From Rossellomorea aquimaris (GTDB lineage: Bacteria; Bacillota; Bacilli; Bacillales; Bacillaceae_B), in the NCBI RefSeq assembly GCF_020172085.1, contig NZ_JAIVAT010000003.1, forward strand, positions 1,302,001 through 1,366,000: a DNA stretch of 64,000 nucleotides. The letters run 5' to 3'. Shown piece after piece: positions 16,270 to 24,681 of this stretch. Both the position numbers and the translations under genes were made by a program. Below the pieces are notes generated by a model. The model did not search any database and was not told the origin of the DNA. It saw only the letters and a program-made list of their open reading frames with translations. How positions within the stretch are numbered: position 1 is the stretch's first letter; each line of letters begins with the position of its first letter.

Positions 16270-17844
16270 ATGTCTTATCAGAAATGGATATTAATGGTAT
16301 TACTTGTGACAATTTACTTCATCGGATCATCATTTTCTTCCAGTGACGGCGAACAAATGATTCCTGTACAGCTTTTAGGTATGAATGATTTTCATGGTCA
16401 GCTCGAGACGTATCGGACTGTAGAAGGTAAAAAGGTCGGCGGAGCGGAATATTTGGCTGCCTATGTAAAGAAAATGAAAGAAGAAAATGACTCAACATTA
16501 CTCGTTCACGCAGGAGATATGGTTGGTGGCAGTGCTCCCATTTCTTCACTTAAACAGGACGAACCTACCGTAGAGTTCATGAATAAAATTGGATTCGATG
16601 TTGGAACAGTCGGAAACCATGAATTTGACGAAGGGGTAAAGGAGATGCAACGCTTGCTTAATGGCGGAAAACACCAGAAAACTGGAGAGTTTAGTGGAGC
16701 AACATTTCCTTATACCGTAGCAAATGTGATTGATAAAAAATCAGGGAAACCGATACTTCCCCCTTATGTCATTAAGAAAGTCAATGGTATTCCCATTGGC
16801 TTCATAGGCATAGTCACCACCGAAACGAAGGACATCGTCTTACCTGAAGGAATAGAAAGTATTGAATTTAAGGATGAAGTGGAATCAATTAATGAAACAG
16901 TCAAAGAATTAAAAGGAAAAGGTGTACAATCGATTGTTGTTCTCGCCCATGTATCAGCTTTTTCGGAAAAGGACGGGACCCTGCCTTCTAACGAATTAGT
17001 GGATTATGCTCCATTGATTGATGATGAAGTCGACGTCATCTTCGGTGGCCACAACCACCAATATGCCAACACAATCGTAGATGGAAAGCTGATCGTAGAA
17101 TCATACTCTTATGGTACAGCCTTTTCAGATGTTGATTTAAAAATTGATCCGGAAACAAAAGATATTGTTGAAAAGAAAGCAACCATTGTCCAAACCTTCC
17201 ATGATGGAATTGAGCCGGATAAAGAAATACAGAACATGGTGAGGAATTACGGAAAAGAACAAAGCGCTCTTTTGAATCAAGTGGTCGGTTATTCTGAAGA
17301 AGCTTTTACAAAGCATAAACATAAAGGTGGAGAAAGAACATTGGGCAGTATCATTGCAGATTCTCATCGTCAGGCGATGAATGCTGATTTTGGATTTATG
17401 AACCCAGGGGGTATCCGTGCAGACATACCTGAAGGAGAATTGAGGTGGGGCCAGTTATATACCATGCTTCCATTTGGTACCCATTTGGTCAAGATGAACC
17501 TAACAGGTTCACAAATTAAAGACGTACTGGAGCAGCAATGGACTGGAAATTTCAAAACGATCTTGCAGCCCTCAGGGTTACATTTCACTTGGATAAAGGA
17601 TGCTCCCCCTGGAGAAAAAATCGTATCAGTGACTGATCAGGATGGAACGCCGATTAATCCTGACGAAACCTACTCGGTTGCCATTACGAACTATCTTGCA
17701 ACAGGTGGAGACGGCTTTTCGGCATTTAAAAAAGGAACGAATGTCGTGAGTGGCCCATTAACTCTTGATTCCTTTATTGCTTATATTCATCATAATGATG
17801 GAGCATTGTCACAACCAGATGGAAATCGAATTGCAGTTAGATAA
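16270..17844 (+). CDS. Exported 5'-nucleotidase / metallophosphoesterase (UshA/YfkN type)
   Basis: 524 aa. A signal anchor (7-22) is followed by a calcineurin-like metallophosphoesterase domain with D40-x-H42, AGDMVGG, GNHEFD and GGHNHQ, and then a 5'-nucleotidase C-terminal domain with NPGGIRADIPEG and TGGDGFSAF. It should hydrolyse extracellular nucleotides or 2',3'-cyclic nucleotides to feed nucleoside uptake. There is no LPXTG-like sorting signal, so it is secreted or held by the uncleaved N-terminus. GGGGGG precedes the ATG by five bases. Monocistronic. Confidence 0.9.
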   Translation: MSYQKWILMVLLVTIYFIGSSFSSSDGEQMIPVQLLGMNDFHGQLETYRTVEGKKVGGAEYLAAYVKKMKEENDSTLLVHAGDMVGGSAPISSLKQDEPTVEFMNKIGFDVGTVGNHEFDEGVKEMQRLLNGGKHQKTGEFSGATFPYTVANVIDKKSGKPILPPYVIKKVNGIPIGFIGIVTTETKDIVLPEGIESIEFKDEVESINETVKELKGKGVQSIVVLAHVSAFSEKDGTLPSNELVDYAPLIDDEVDVIFGGHNHQYANTIVDGKLIVESYSYGTAFSDVDLKIDPETKDIVEKKATIVQTFHDGIEPDKEIQNMVRNYGKEQSALLNQVVGYSEEAFTKHKHKGGERTLGSIIADSHRQAMNADFGFMNPGGIRADIPEGELRWGQLYTMLPFGTHLVKMNLTGSQIKDVLEQQWTGNFKTILQPSGLHFTWIKDAPPGEKIVSVTDQDGTPINPDETYSVAITNYLATGGDGFSAFKKGTNVVSGPLTLDSFIAYIHHNDGALSQPDGNRIAVR

Positions 17845-18003
17845 TAGAGCCCCCTTCAGGGGAGTTGATATACTTCGCTTAATTGAATAATCAATTGGAC
17901 ATCTTGCTTTCTAGCATCTCCATTGATTATCACGTATAGCGTATGGAACCCCCCACATTGGTTATGATGATTAGTAACCTAATACAGTGTGGAGGTGCCT
18001 TTC

Positions 18004-18087
18004 TTGGTAATCAAAGAATGCTCATGCAAACGTTGTTCATGTAAAACCAAAAAGGAATGCGATTGTCCTTGTTGTTGTGAAAAATAA
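18004..18087 (+). CDS. Cysteine-rich 27-aa microprotein, metallothionein-like
   Basis: TTG start with GGAGG eight bases upstream. Nine of 27 residues are cysteine, in the order CxC-x2-CxC-x5-CxCxCCC (KECSCKRCSCK then KECDCPCCCEK). The stop codon is one base before the arm of a strong terminator, so a transcript ends exactly here. A leader of about 100 bases upstream carries two overlapping inverted repeats (17881-17930 and around 17961-17993). The composition suggests metal binding, as in metallothioneins, but I know no family with this spacing. It might also be a small RNA with a chance reading frame. Confidence 0.55.
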   Translation: MVIKECSCKRCSCKTKKECDCPCCCEK

Positions 18088-18088
18088 A

Positions 18089-18127
18089 AGAAGTCCCTGG
18101 ATAAGCAACCATGCTCCAGGGACTTCT
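18089..18127 (+). terminator. Terminator behind the Cys-rich peptide, bidirectional
   Basis: Perfect 12-bp arms AGAAGTCCCTGG and complement, a 15-base loop and a T-run. The convergent acyl-CoA dehydrogenase gene ends at 18131 and may share it. Confidence 0.9.
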
Positions 18128-18130
18128 TTT

Positions 18131-19813
18131 TTATATTCGTACATTCATTCCGACAATCTCGTCAAAATACCGAACGGATTTCATCTCTTCATCGAGCCAT
18201 TCCGTTTGTTTCCACGTTTGTTCGATGAAAACTTCTGCGATCTTATGTTTTCTTTCTCCTCCCAGTGTATGAGCATCTTTAAGAGCAATCACACTTTCGA
18301 AAATTTTGGCCATAAGGTCTGCGATTCTTTTTGCATGATATGTTTGTTTATCCTCATCAGCTTTGATTAATCGTGTTAATAGTTGCTCCAGTTTGACAAT
18401 GCCTTCCCTCACTGGGGCAGTTAACTCACTGAGTTCAATCGGCAAGACGTCCAGCTCTTCTTTCATTTGGTCTAAGAAGTACTCATGAGCCTGATGTTTA
18501 TTCATCAATCTTAATACTTCCAGTCCTAAAATATTCGCTGTCCCTTCCCACACCGTTAACACCTGAGCATCCCTTAGTAGCCGAGGAAGGATGAAATCCT
18601 CGATGTAACCATTCCCTCCGTGCATTTCGATGGCTTCGTGAGAAAAGTGTATGGCTTGTTCTGCCGATTCTTTTTTCAAAATGGCTATGAGTAATCGATT
18701 TAGTACAGCATCTTTTTCCGAAGTGGGAATGTGTTCAGATGACACACGATCAAATAATTGAACCAGATGAAACACAGCACTTGTCTCCACTTCCTGTTTA
18801 GCAGCCAGGCGGGTCAGGGATTCTTTGATCATCGGAAAGTGAGCTAATGGCTGCCCGAATGCTTCGCGATGAAAGGCATAATTCCTTGCTTCAAGATAAG
18901 CTCTCCTCATGATACCGATAGAGGCGACAGCATTACAGATACGGGAAAGATTAAGGGCTTCCATCATATAATAGATGCCTTTATCTGGTGCACCGACCAA
19001 ATAAGCTTCAGCACCTTTGAACTCCACTTCCGCCGAAGGGACTGCCCGGACACCCAATTTATCCTTCAACCTTCGGATGTGAATCCCATTAAGTGAACCA
19101 TCCTCATTTCTCCATGGAACAGCGAATAAGCTGAGTCCTTTTGTTCCATTTCCTGACCCTTCAATGCGGGCGAGCACCATAGTCACTCCGCACATACCTG
19201 AATTGGAGGCGAAGTATTTCTCTCCCCAAAGCTGATAAGATCCACCATTATGAACAGCCTTAGTATCATTGGCGCCGACATCTGATCCTCCCTGCCTCTC
19301 CGTTAAGAAGGTAGCCCCTTCATATAATTCAATTTCTCCCGTTGATAAAACATGCGGGAGAAACCTTTCCTTCACCTCCTCGGAAGCATATCTCTCAAGA
19401 AGGAGCGCTGTTGCCATGGAAAGTGTGACAGGGCAATAAAAACCCGGTTCCGTTTGAGATAGAAGATATCCCTGGGCATAGGAATACACATAATTTCCTT
19501 TGCGGCCGAGCTCAGGGATTGCTTTATGAATATAGCCGACAATTCCTTTATTATAGGTTTGTTCTACGGTTTTTCTATACCCTTCATTCACCCAAATTTC
19601 TGAAATTTCTTCTCCGTACCGGTTGTATTTAATGAGCCTTGGCTGTCCTTCCCGATCCGTATGGACTGCCCGTTCATCGATTTCCCCCGCACATAACTCC
19701 CCGAAGAGTGTCAATTCGTGATCGGCCCAGGTAAAAAAATCACCATCCAGATACTGTTCCATTATTTCTTTCAGATGAGGGTCTTCAAGATAAAAATTCT
19801 CGATTTTTCTCAT
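18131..19813 (-). CDS. Acyl-CoA dehydrogenase family protein (AidB-like)
   Basis: 560 aa. The central flavin domain carries ATFLTERQGGSDVGAND and GEKYFASNSG; the C-terminal helical domain has MHGGNGYIEDF and VWEGTANI, the catalytic-glutamate region. Length and the N-terminal extension match the AidB-like branch and not the 380-aa short-chain enzymes. Its ATG overlaps the MerR gene stop (TAATG), with GGAGAG before it, so regulator and enzyme are coupled. Substrate is not evident; MerR partners of this type usually control fatty-acid or branched-chain catabolism. Confidence 0.9.
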   Translation of the reverse strand: MRKIENFYLEDPHLKEIMEQYLDGDFFTWADHELTLFGELCAGEIDERAVHTDREGQPRLIKYNRYGEEISEIWVNEGYRKTVEQTYNKGIVGYIHKAIPELGRKGNYVYSYAQGYLLSQTEPGFYCPVTLSMATALLLERYASEEVKERFLPHVLSTGEIELYEGATFLTERQGGSDVGANDTKAVHNGGSYQLWGEKYFASNSGMCGVTMVLARIEGSGNGTKGLSLFAVPWRNEDGSLNGIHIRRLKDKLGVRAVPSAEVEFKGAEAYLVGAPDKGIYYMMEALNLSRICNAVASIGIMRRAYLEARNYAFHREAFGQPLAHFPMIKESLTRLAAKQEVETSAVFHLVQLFDRVSSEHIPTSEKDAVLNRLLIAILKKESAEQAIHFSHEAIEMHGGNGYIEDFILPRLLRDAQVLTVWEGTANILGLEVLRLMNKHQAHEYFLDQMKEELDVLPIELSELTAPVREGIVKLEQLLTRLIKADEDKQTYHAKRIADLMAKIFESVIALKDAHTLGGERKHKIAEVFIEQTWKQTEWLDEEMKSVRYFDEIVGMNVRI

Positions 19814-20193
19814 TAGATCTCTCCTGACTCATTTAATTTTTTTATGAATTCATCTCTAAGTCCTTCCATTTCCGATTTCAGATTTTCCAGTTCTTGAATG
19901 AAGCGGGTTACTTCCTCTATCCGCATATTTCCGTACTCAATTGTCCGTTCTAGTTGTTTTCTCCCGCTTCGGTCTTGATCAAATAGGTGAATCATTTCTC
20001 TGATCTCTTCTAAAGTAAACCCGAAACGTTTTCCCCTGATAATCAATTTCAACCTTGTGACGTCTCCTTTTGAATACATGCGTCTGCCTGATGCACTTCT
20101 TAACGGATGCAGTAAATGAAGCTCTTCATAATACCGGATTGTACGCGTTGTGACGTTGAAATCTTTCGCTAATTGAGAGATTGTAAAGATCAT
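19813..20193 (-). CDS. MerR family transcriptional regulator
   Basis: 126 aa. The N-terminal winged helix TISQLAKDFNVTTRTIRYYE is followed by the usual RRMYSKGDVTRLKLI wing and a C-terminal coiled coil (about 78-120). No metal-binding cysteines are present, so it belongs with LiuR-type regulators of acyl-CoA metabolism and not with metal sensors. It is first in an operon with the acyl-CoA dehydrogenase and preceded by a palindrome within a 19-bp-spacer promoter. Confidence 0.9.
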   Translation of the reverse strand: MIFTISQLAKDFNVTTRTIRYYEELHLLHPLRSASGRRMYSKGDVTRLKLIIRGKRFGFTLEEIREMIHLFDQDRSGRKQLERTIEYGNMRIEEVTRFIQELENLKSEMEGLRDEFIKKLNESGEI

Positions 20194-20229
20194 TGGATCA
20201 AACCTTTGTGTGAAAATTTTGATATTTTT

Positions 20230-20261
20230 ATTTTATCATTAACGTTGACGTAAACTTCAAC
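20230..20261 (-). promoter_or_regulatory. MerR-type promoter with internal operator
   Basis: On the minus strand -35 TTGAAG (20255-20260) and -10 TAAAAT (20230-20235) are 19 bp apart, the over-long spacing typical of MerR-controlled promoters. GTTGACGTAAACTTCAAC (20244-20261) is an almost perfect inverted repeat that reaches from the -35 into the spacer. It resembles LiuR operators (TTGACGT-N2-ACGTCAA). Confidence 0.7.
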
Positions 20262-20337
20262 TACTTTTCTCAAAAACTTTAATCATAAAGAGAATATGGT
20301 TTTCCATATACTAGTAAAAAATATGGCGGTGAGGGTT

Positions 20338-21294
20338 TTGGTAAAGGTATTGTTATTTGCTGATATTGGAATTGATGATACGATCGCTCTCATATATTCT
20401 TATCTCAATGAAGACATTGATTTGGTTGGTATTGTAGCCGATTATGGAAATGTACCGAGAGCCAGGGCTGTTGCAAGCGTACATTACTTAATGAAATCAT
20501 TGAACCTTAAAAATCAAATCCCGATTATTGGTGGAGCAGAGGTTCCTATGACTGCAGAACACCCAACATTCTTTCCCGAAATTCATGGGGAATACGGTCT
20601 TGGCCCTATAACCCCTGGAGCTTATGAAGGTGTTATTGAGAATTTCTTTGAGATTACTCGAATAATTGAAAAGTACGGTGATGAACTTGTCATAGTCAAT
20701 GTAGGAAGGCTTACATCTCTTGCTAATATGTTTATTTTATACCAAACCTTAATGAATAAAGTGAAGAAGATTTACATCATGGGTGGTGCTTTCTGGGTTC
20801 CAGGAAATGTTACAGCGGTGTCGGAAGCGAATTTCCACTCCGATCCTATCGCAGTGAAAATAGTGACAACATATGCAAATAACCTTACCATCATCCCGTT
20901 GAATGTGACTGATCATGCAATCGTCACTCCTGAAATGGTTGAATACATTGACCATAAGGGGCTCAGTAATTTGGTTAAGCCTTTATTGGATTATTATTAT
21001 TCCTTTTATAAGAAGCTGAATCCGTTCATCAAAGGGAGCCCCGTCCATGATGCGATCACGATCATGGCAACTACGTATGAAGATATGTTTTCGTTTCGAC
21101 ACCTTCCTGTCCATATTGTTACGTCCAGTACCGGTATCCACAGGGGACAAAGTATCGCAGATATAAGACCTTATATTCAATTTGAAGAAAAAGCCAAAAA
21201 GCATCGGATAGCCTTTTCGTTTAACTATGAGTTGTTCTTTAAACGGTTTATGAGCGTGATGACGGGAGAAGCGTTTGAGGAAGAAAACAATTGA
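20338..21294 (+). CDS. Nucleoside hydrolase (IunH family)
   Basis: 318 aa. The N-terminal VLLFADIGIDDTIALIY carries the calcium-binding aspartate cluster (usually DPGIDD, here DIGIDD), IMGGAFWVPGNVTAVSEANF matches the central loop, and SPVHDAITIM supplies the C-terminal aspartate. It cleaves N-glycosidic bonds of nucleosides. The start is uncertain: GGTGAGGG lies three bases before TTG 20338; an ATG at 20323 lacks a site and one at 20296 has only AGAGAA. Near GMP reductase, but separately transcribed. Confidence 0.85.
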   Translation: MVKVLLFADIGIDDTIALIYSYLNEDIDLVGIVADYGNVPRARAVASVHYLMKSLNLKNQIPIIGGAEVPMTAEHPTFFPEIHGEYGLGPITPGAYEGVIENFFEITRIIEKYGDELVIVNVGRLTSLANMFILYQTLMNKVKKIYIMGGAFWVPGNVTAVSEANFHSDPIAVKIVTTYANNLTIIPLNVTDHAIVTPEMVEYIDHKGLSNLVKPLLDYYYSFYKKLNPFIKGSPVHDAITIMATTYEDMFSFRHLPVHIVTSSTGIHRGQSIADIRPYIQFEEKAKKHRIAFSFNYELFFKRFMSVMTGEAFEEENN

Positions 21295-21375
21295 ATAAGG
21301 AACAAATTTATCGTTGCCACTGCCTTGCATATATTAATCAACTATAGGTGTGGCTGAATCGAGTATTTCTTACCC

Positions 21376-21414
21376 AAAACACCCAGAAGCATGTTAAAGC
21401 TCACTGGGTGTTTT
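21376..21414 (+). terminator. Convergent terminator
   Basis: 11-bp arms AAAACACCCAG and complement, followed by T residues; between the nucleoside hydrolase and the convergent 2H-phosphoesterase gene. Confidence 0.85.
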
Positions 21415-21434
21415 TGGCTAGGAATCAGAATATA

Positions 21435-21986
21435 TTAATTTTTTAACGTTTTAGTAAAAATAATGGGTGCTTCCACACAATCCGTGGTGTCGTCCACTAA
21501 TTCTATCAGGGCAATATCCGTTATCTCCCCCTTAATCATATCTCCCCTCTCTAAGCAATGCTCAAATCCCTCAGCTAATTTCTGTGGAGAAAGCTTATTG
21601 GCCAATGTGCAGTGGGGAATCCAGCTGTCAGGAAGATAAAGTGGATTTGCAGCCTCATTAAAAGACTGGAAATGATCATGGTGAGTTGAATGAAAGTCAA
21701 GTAGTTCCCTGGTAACAGTAGGTGAGAGAAAAAGCGTGCCGAAATTTAAAAAAGAACCGACTGTATTGAATGTTACCCCGATACTATTCTTATGTTCATA
21801 ATATTTGTCTAAAGCGTTTATGTAAGCTTCTTTGTCCAAATCGGTATAACTCCCTATCGTTATGTGCGGTCGGGCATCGTTGATTTCTTCTTCATAATAT
21901 GAAATGTTCTTTATGGTAAGTTCCTTCCAAATGCCTTTAATCCCTTCTTCCGTTTTCTCATCAAATAAAGCGATGACCCAGTACAT
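21435..21986 (-). CDS. 2H phosphoesterase / 2'-5' RNA ligase-like protein
   Basis: 183 aa. Two HxT motifs (PHITIG and PHCTLA) about 80 residues apart define the 2H phosphoesterase superfamily, which acts on cyclic phosphodiesters or RNA ends. The substrate is unknown. ATG at 21986 has AAGGTGG seven bases upstream; the 34 extra in-frame codons before it are polar, out of family and without a site. Confidence 0.85.
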   Translation of the reverse strand: MYWVIALFDEKTEEGIKGIWKELTIKNISYYEEEINDARPHITIGSYTDLDKEAYINALDKYYEHKNSIGVTFNTVGSFLNFGTLFLSPTVTRELLDFHSTHHDHFQSFNEAANPLYLPDSWIPHCTLANKLSPQKLAEGFEHCLERGDMIKGEITDIALIELVDDTTDCVEAPIIFTKTLKN

Positions 21987-22135
21987 GAATAAACCACCTT
22001 TCAAAATATCCGTATTTTCACTGGTCTTCTTTCTATCACTGTAACATAGTCTTGTAGCTGCTGTATTCATTTGGTAGCGCTTAATCATCTGACGGGAAAG
22101 GAATTCTGTATTCAGTTCTTAAAAGATAAAAATCT

Positions 22136-22182
22136 TTGACATTGATAAGAAAATGATGTAAATTACCTTATGGACGAACATT
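22136..22182 (+). promoter_or_regulatory. guaC promoter with possible PurBox
   Basis: TTGACA (22136-22141), 17-bp spacer, TAAATT (22159-22164). GGACGAACATTTT just downstream matches the PurR box core (CGAAC followed by A/T), and ATTCG at 22205 could be a degenerate second half. B. subtilis guaC belongs to the PurR regulon; the spacing here (25 bases) is a little longer than usual, so the second half is doubtful. Confidence 0.6.
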
Positions 22183-22226
22183 TTTAAAAGAAACAAGATT
22201 TATTATTCGTGTTTAGGGGTGTTATG

Positions 22227-23210
22227 ATGGAAAATGTTTTTGATTACGAAGATATTCAATTGATTCCTGCGAAATGTGTGGTTAACAGCCGTTCAGAATG
22301 TGATACGAGTGTAACACTAGGAGGGCATACGTTTAAGCTTCCAGTAGTGCCAGCCAATATGCAAACGATTATTGACGAAAAAATTGCTGTTTACTTAGCT
22401 GAAAATAATTATTTCTATATCATGCATCGATTTGAACCAGAGAAGCGTGTGTCATTTATTAAAGATATGAAGTCCCGCGGATTGATTTCTTCAATATCTG
22501 TAGGTGTAAAAGAAGAAGAATATGCTTTCGTTCAGCAATTAGCGGAAGAAAGCCTTGTACCGGAATTCATCACGATTGATATTGCTCACGGACATTCCAA
22601 TGCCGTCATCAATATGATTCAACATATTAAGAAACACGTTCCTCAAAGCTTTGTGATTGCCGGGAACGTTGGTACACCTGAGGCTGTAAGAGAATTAGAA
22701 CATGCCGGAGCCGATGCTACAAAGGTGGGAATCGGACCTGGTAAAGTGTGTATTACCAAGATCAAAACAGGCTTTGGTACTGGAGGTTGGCAACTGGCTG
22801 CACTGCGATGGTGTGCCAAAGCAGCTACAAAACCGATCATAGCTGACGGGGGTATCCGGACTCATGGAGATGTTGCAAAATCCATCCGCTTCGGAGCCAC
22901 TATGGTCATGATTGGATCCCTGTTTGCAGGCCATGAAGAGTCTCCGGGTGAAACGATTGAGAAAGACGGAAAACTCTTTAAAGAATACTTTGGGTCAGCC
23001 TCGGAATTCCAAAAAGGTGAAAAGAAAAATGTTGAAGGCAAGAAAATGTATGTCGAGCATAAAGGGTCCTTAGAGCATACTCTGATTGAAATGGAACAAG
23101 ATCTTCAATCCTCTATTTCCTATGCCGGTGGTACGAAACTAGAATCCATCCGCACGGTAGATTATGTTGTCGTGAAGAATTCGATCTTCAATGGAGATAA
23201 GGTTTACTAA
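22227..23210 (+). CDS. guaC: GMP reductase
   Basis: 327 aa, nearly identical in recalled sequence to B. subtilis GuaC from [17 protein letters not shown] through to the C-terminal [10 protein letters not shown]. The catalytic cysteine lies in [11 protein letters not shown], and [10 protein letters not shown] and [12 protein letters not shown] bind the phosphate. It converts GMP to IMP with NADPH, returning guanine nucleotides to the adenine branch. ATG at 22227 with AGGGG seven bases upstream; the six codons before it in frame are leader. Monocistronic with terminator. Confidence 0.97.
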   Translation: MENVFDYEDIQLIPAKCVVNSRSECDTSVTLGGHTFKLPVVPANMQTIIDEKIAVYLAENNYFYIMHRFEPEKRVSFIKDMKSRGLISSISVGVKEEEYAFVQQLAEESLVPEFITIDIAHGHSNAVINMIQHIKKHVPQSFVIAGNVGTPEAVRELEHAGADATKVGIGPGKVCITKIKTGFGTGGWQLAALRWCAKAATKPIIADGGIRTHGDVAKSIRFGATMVMIGSLFAGHEESPGETIEKDGKLFKEYFGSASEFQKGEKKNVEGKKMYVEHKGSLEHTLIEMEQDLQSSISYAGGTKLESIRTVDYVVVKNSIFNGDKVY

Positions 23211-23220
23211 TACAATTATT

Positions 23221-23250
23221 GAAAGGTGGGCGATGATGGCTCACCTTTTC
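23221..23250 (+). terminator. guaC terminator
   Basis: GAAAGGTG and CACCTTTTC arms around a loop, with T-rich sequence after; convergent with the next minus-strand gene, which ends at 23257. Confidence 0.75.
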
Positions 23251-23256
23251 TTATTA

Positions 23257-23814
23257 TCATGAATTCCTCGTAGCGACAGCCTTTCCTTCAGCACAAATTT
23301 TACTATTAGGGATTCGAGTTGATAATTCTTCCAACATTTGTTGAGGCTTTTTAAGATTGCTAATAACAATATTGTATTGCGGATAGCCCATTTTCACATT
23401 CATTCTAGACATTCGTTTTAGCTTATCCGGCATTTTGTCGCGGTATTTATCTTCATCTTTCAGGATCAGACCAATAAATGCATTTCGGTAAATCTCATAA
23501 GGTAGATAGCTTTCTATATCTTCCCAGCGGATTTGTACCGGATGTTCCTGAATCACATATATAATAAGGTAATCCCCTGTCATACTGACATGTGGCACGT
23601 CATGTGAGAGCTTCTTAAAGATCTGAATCAAGCAAACGAGAAAAAATAATCCTCCCAATGCAACTACTGTCCCTATCAGATATTGAACATCAACAAAGAA
23701 GAAAACAAATGATAAATACAAGCACAACAGAACAAATAAAACACACCCCACTGCAATCAAACTCAACCTCTTCTTCGATTCATAAAAATCAACAACCTTC
23801 CCTTCCATCACCAA
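23257..23814 (-). CDS. Membrane protein, STM3941-like
   Basis: 185 aa. An N-terminal DFYESKKRL segment, two hydrophobic helices (about 18-42 and 46-66), then a PH-like soluble domain with IRWEDIESYLPYEIYRNAFI. The layout matches the STM3941 family, from memory. AAAGGAGG is followed by TTG, GTG and ATG in frame at spacings of 6, 9 and 12; TTG 23814 is the extreme and ATG 23808 the most conservative start. Function unknown. Confidence 0.7.
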   Translation of the reverse strand: MVMEGKVVDFYESKKRLSLIAVGCVLFVLLCLYLSFVFFFVDVQYLIGTVVALGGLFFLVCLIQIFKKLSHDVPHVSMTGDYLIIYVIQEHPVQIRWEDIESYLPYEIYRNAFIGLILKDEDKYRDKMPDKLKRMSRMNVKMGYPQYNIVISNLKKPQQMLEELSTRIPNSKICAEGKAVATRNS

Positions 23815-23887
23815 TCCCTACCTCCTTTCCAAATATATACATACACAAACTCCTATACCCTTCATATCAGCAATTAAACTTGATGGT

Positions 23888-23952
23888 GAGGGACGGACCT
23901 TTAATAAGGAATCCTTCCCCTGTTCGAGCCTTCATTTCAAGGTCCGTCCCTC
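23888..23952. repeat. REPIN-like inverted repeat, copy 2 (65 bp)
   Basis: GAGGGACGGACCT (23888-23900) and AGGTCCGTCCCTC (23940-23952) in inverted orientation, with an unconserved interior. Fills most of the divergent gap between the STM3941-like gene and the next plus-strand gene. Confidence 0.85.
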
Positions 23953-24023
23953 ATAACTTTATCTAGACACATGCTGAATTATAGCTATAATAAAATTTAA
24001 TATGATCTTGGTGGTGAGGGTAT

Positions 24024-24374
24024 ATGGCGAGATTCGTATTCATGTTGGTAATAGGAATGATGTTTGTAACGAATCAGGTTCAACAGCAAACATATCAAAG
24101 TAATGTTTCAATCTATAATGAAGTAGAGACCATTTCTAACTATCTATTATTAACAGATGCATCCATGATACTTGATTCGGTCCCTTCCCTTGTCCTTAAA
24201 CAAGATGATATTCCCCCTAAAAAAATCAAAACAATAACTGACCGACACTTTGACATAAAGACATATGGTGCAAGTCTATTTTACTTTGACGTTTTTCCTG
24301 ATTCGTTGGGTTTTCTTGAAGTGATCAGGTCCCACTCCAATTATCTCAAAACCTTACATTTATTATTTAACTAA
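24024..24374 (+). CDS. Exported or membrane-anchored protein of unknown function
   Basis: 116 aa. The hydrophobic start MARFVFMLVIGMMFVTN looks like a signal peptide or anchor; a soluble alpha/beta segment follows. GGTGAGGG lies about four bases before the ATG. No family recognised. It is upstream of tatA by 45 bp, so it may be cotranscribed; nothing in it suggests a twin-arginine signal. Confidence 0.6.
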   Translation: MARFVFMLVIGMMFVTNQVQQQTYQSNVSIYNEVETISNYLLLTDASMILDSVPSLVLKQDDIPPKKIKTITDRHFDIKTYGASLFYFDVFPDSLGFLEVIRSHSNYLKTLHLLFN

Positions 24375-24419
24375 TGTCTTTTAAATAGGAAATGATGATG
24401 AAAAGTGAGGAATCCATAA

Positions 24420-24590
24420 ATGAATCTGGGAATCGGTGAAATAGCGATCATACTGTTTGTTGCTCTATTATTCTTCGGACCAAGCAAACTTCCGGAACTC
24501 GGAAAAGCCGCAGGTACCTCCCTGAGGGAATTCAAAAAAGCAGTTAGTGGATTAATGGAAGAAGAAGACAAGGAAAATCTAAAGAAGTAA
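24420..24590 (+). CDS. tatA: Sec-independent translocase protein TatA
   Basis: 56 aa: N-terminal helix (IGEIAIILFVALLFF), the hinge FGPSKLPELGKA, and an amphipathic helix LREFKKAVSGL, then a short charged tail. This is the TatA/E signature, forming the pore of the twin-arginine exporter. GTGAGG stands nine bases before the ATG. No tatC is within the window, so it is an orphan tatA gene that would work with a TatC encoded elsewhere. Confidence 0.93.
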   Translation: MNLGIGEIAIILFVALLFFGPSKLPELGKAAGTSLREFKKAVSGLMEEEDKENLKK

Positions 24591-24610
24591 TCCATAGCAG
24601 AAGTAACTTT

Positions 24611-24675
24611 GAGGGACGGACCTCCAAAAGTGGTGTTTCAATCATTATTTTTAACCAAATCGAGGTCCGTCCCTC
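24611..24675. repeat. REPIN-like inverted repeat, copy 3 (65 bp)
   Basis: GAGGGACGGACCTC (24611-24624) and its complement (24662-24675), exactly the same overall length as copy 2. It occupies the gap between tatA and the convergent methyltransferase gene and may act as their shared terminator. Confidence 0.88.
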
Positions 24676-24681
24676 TACCCA

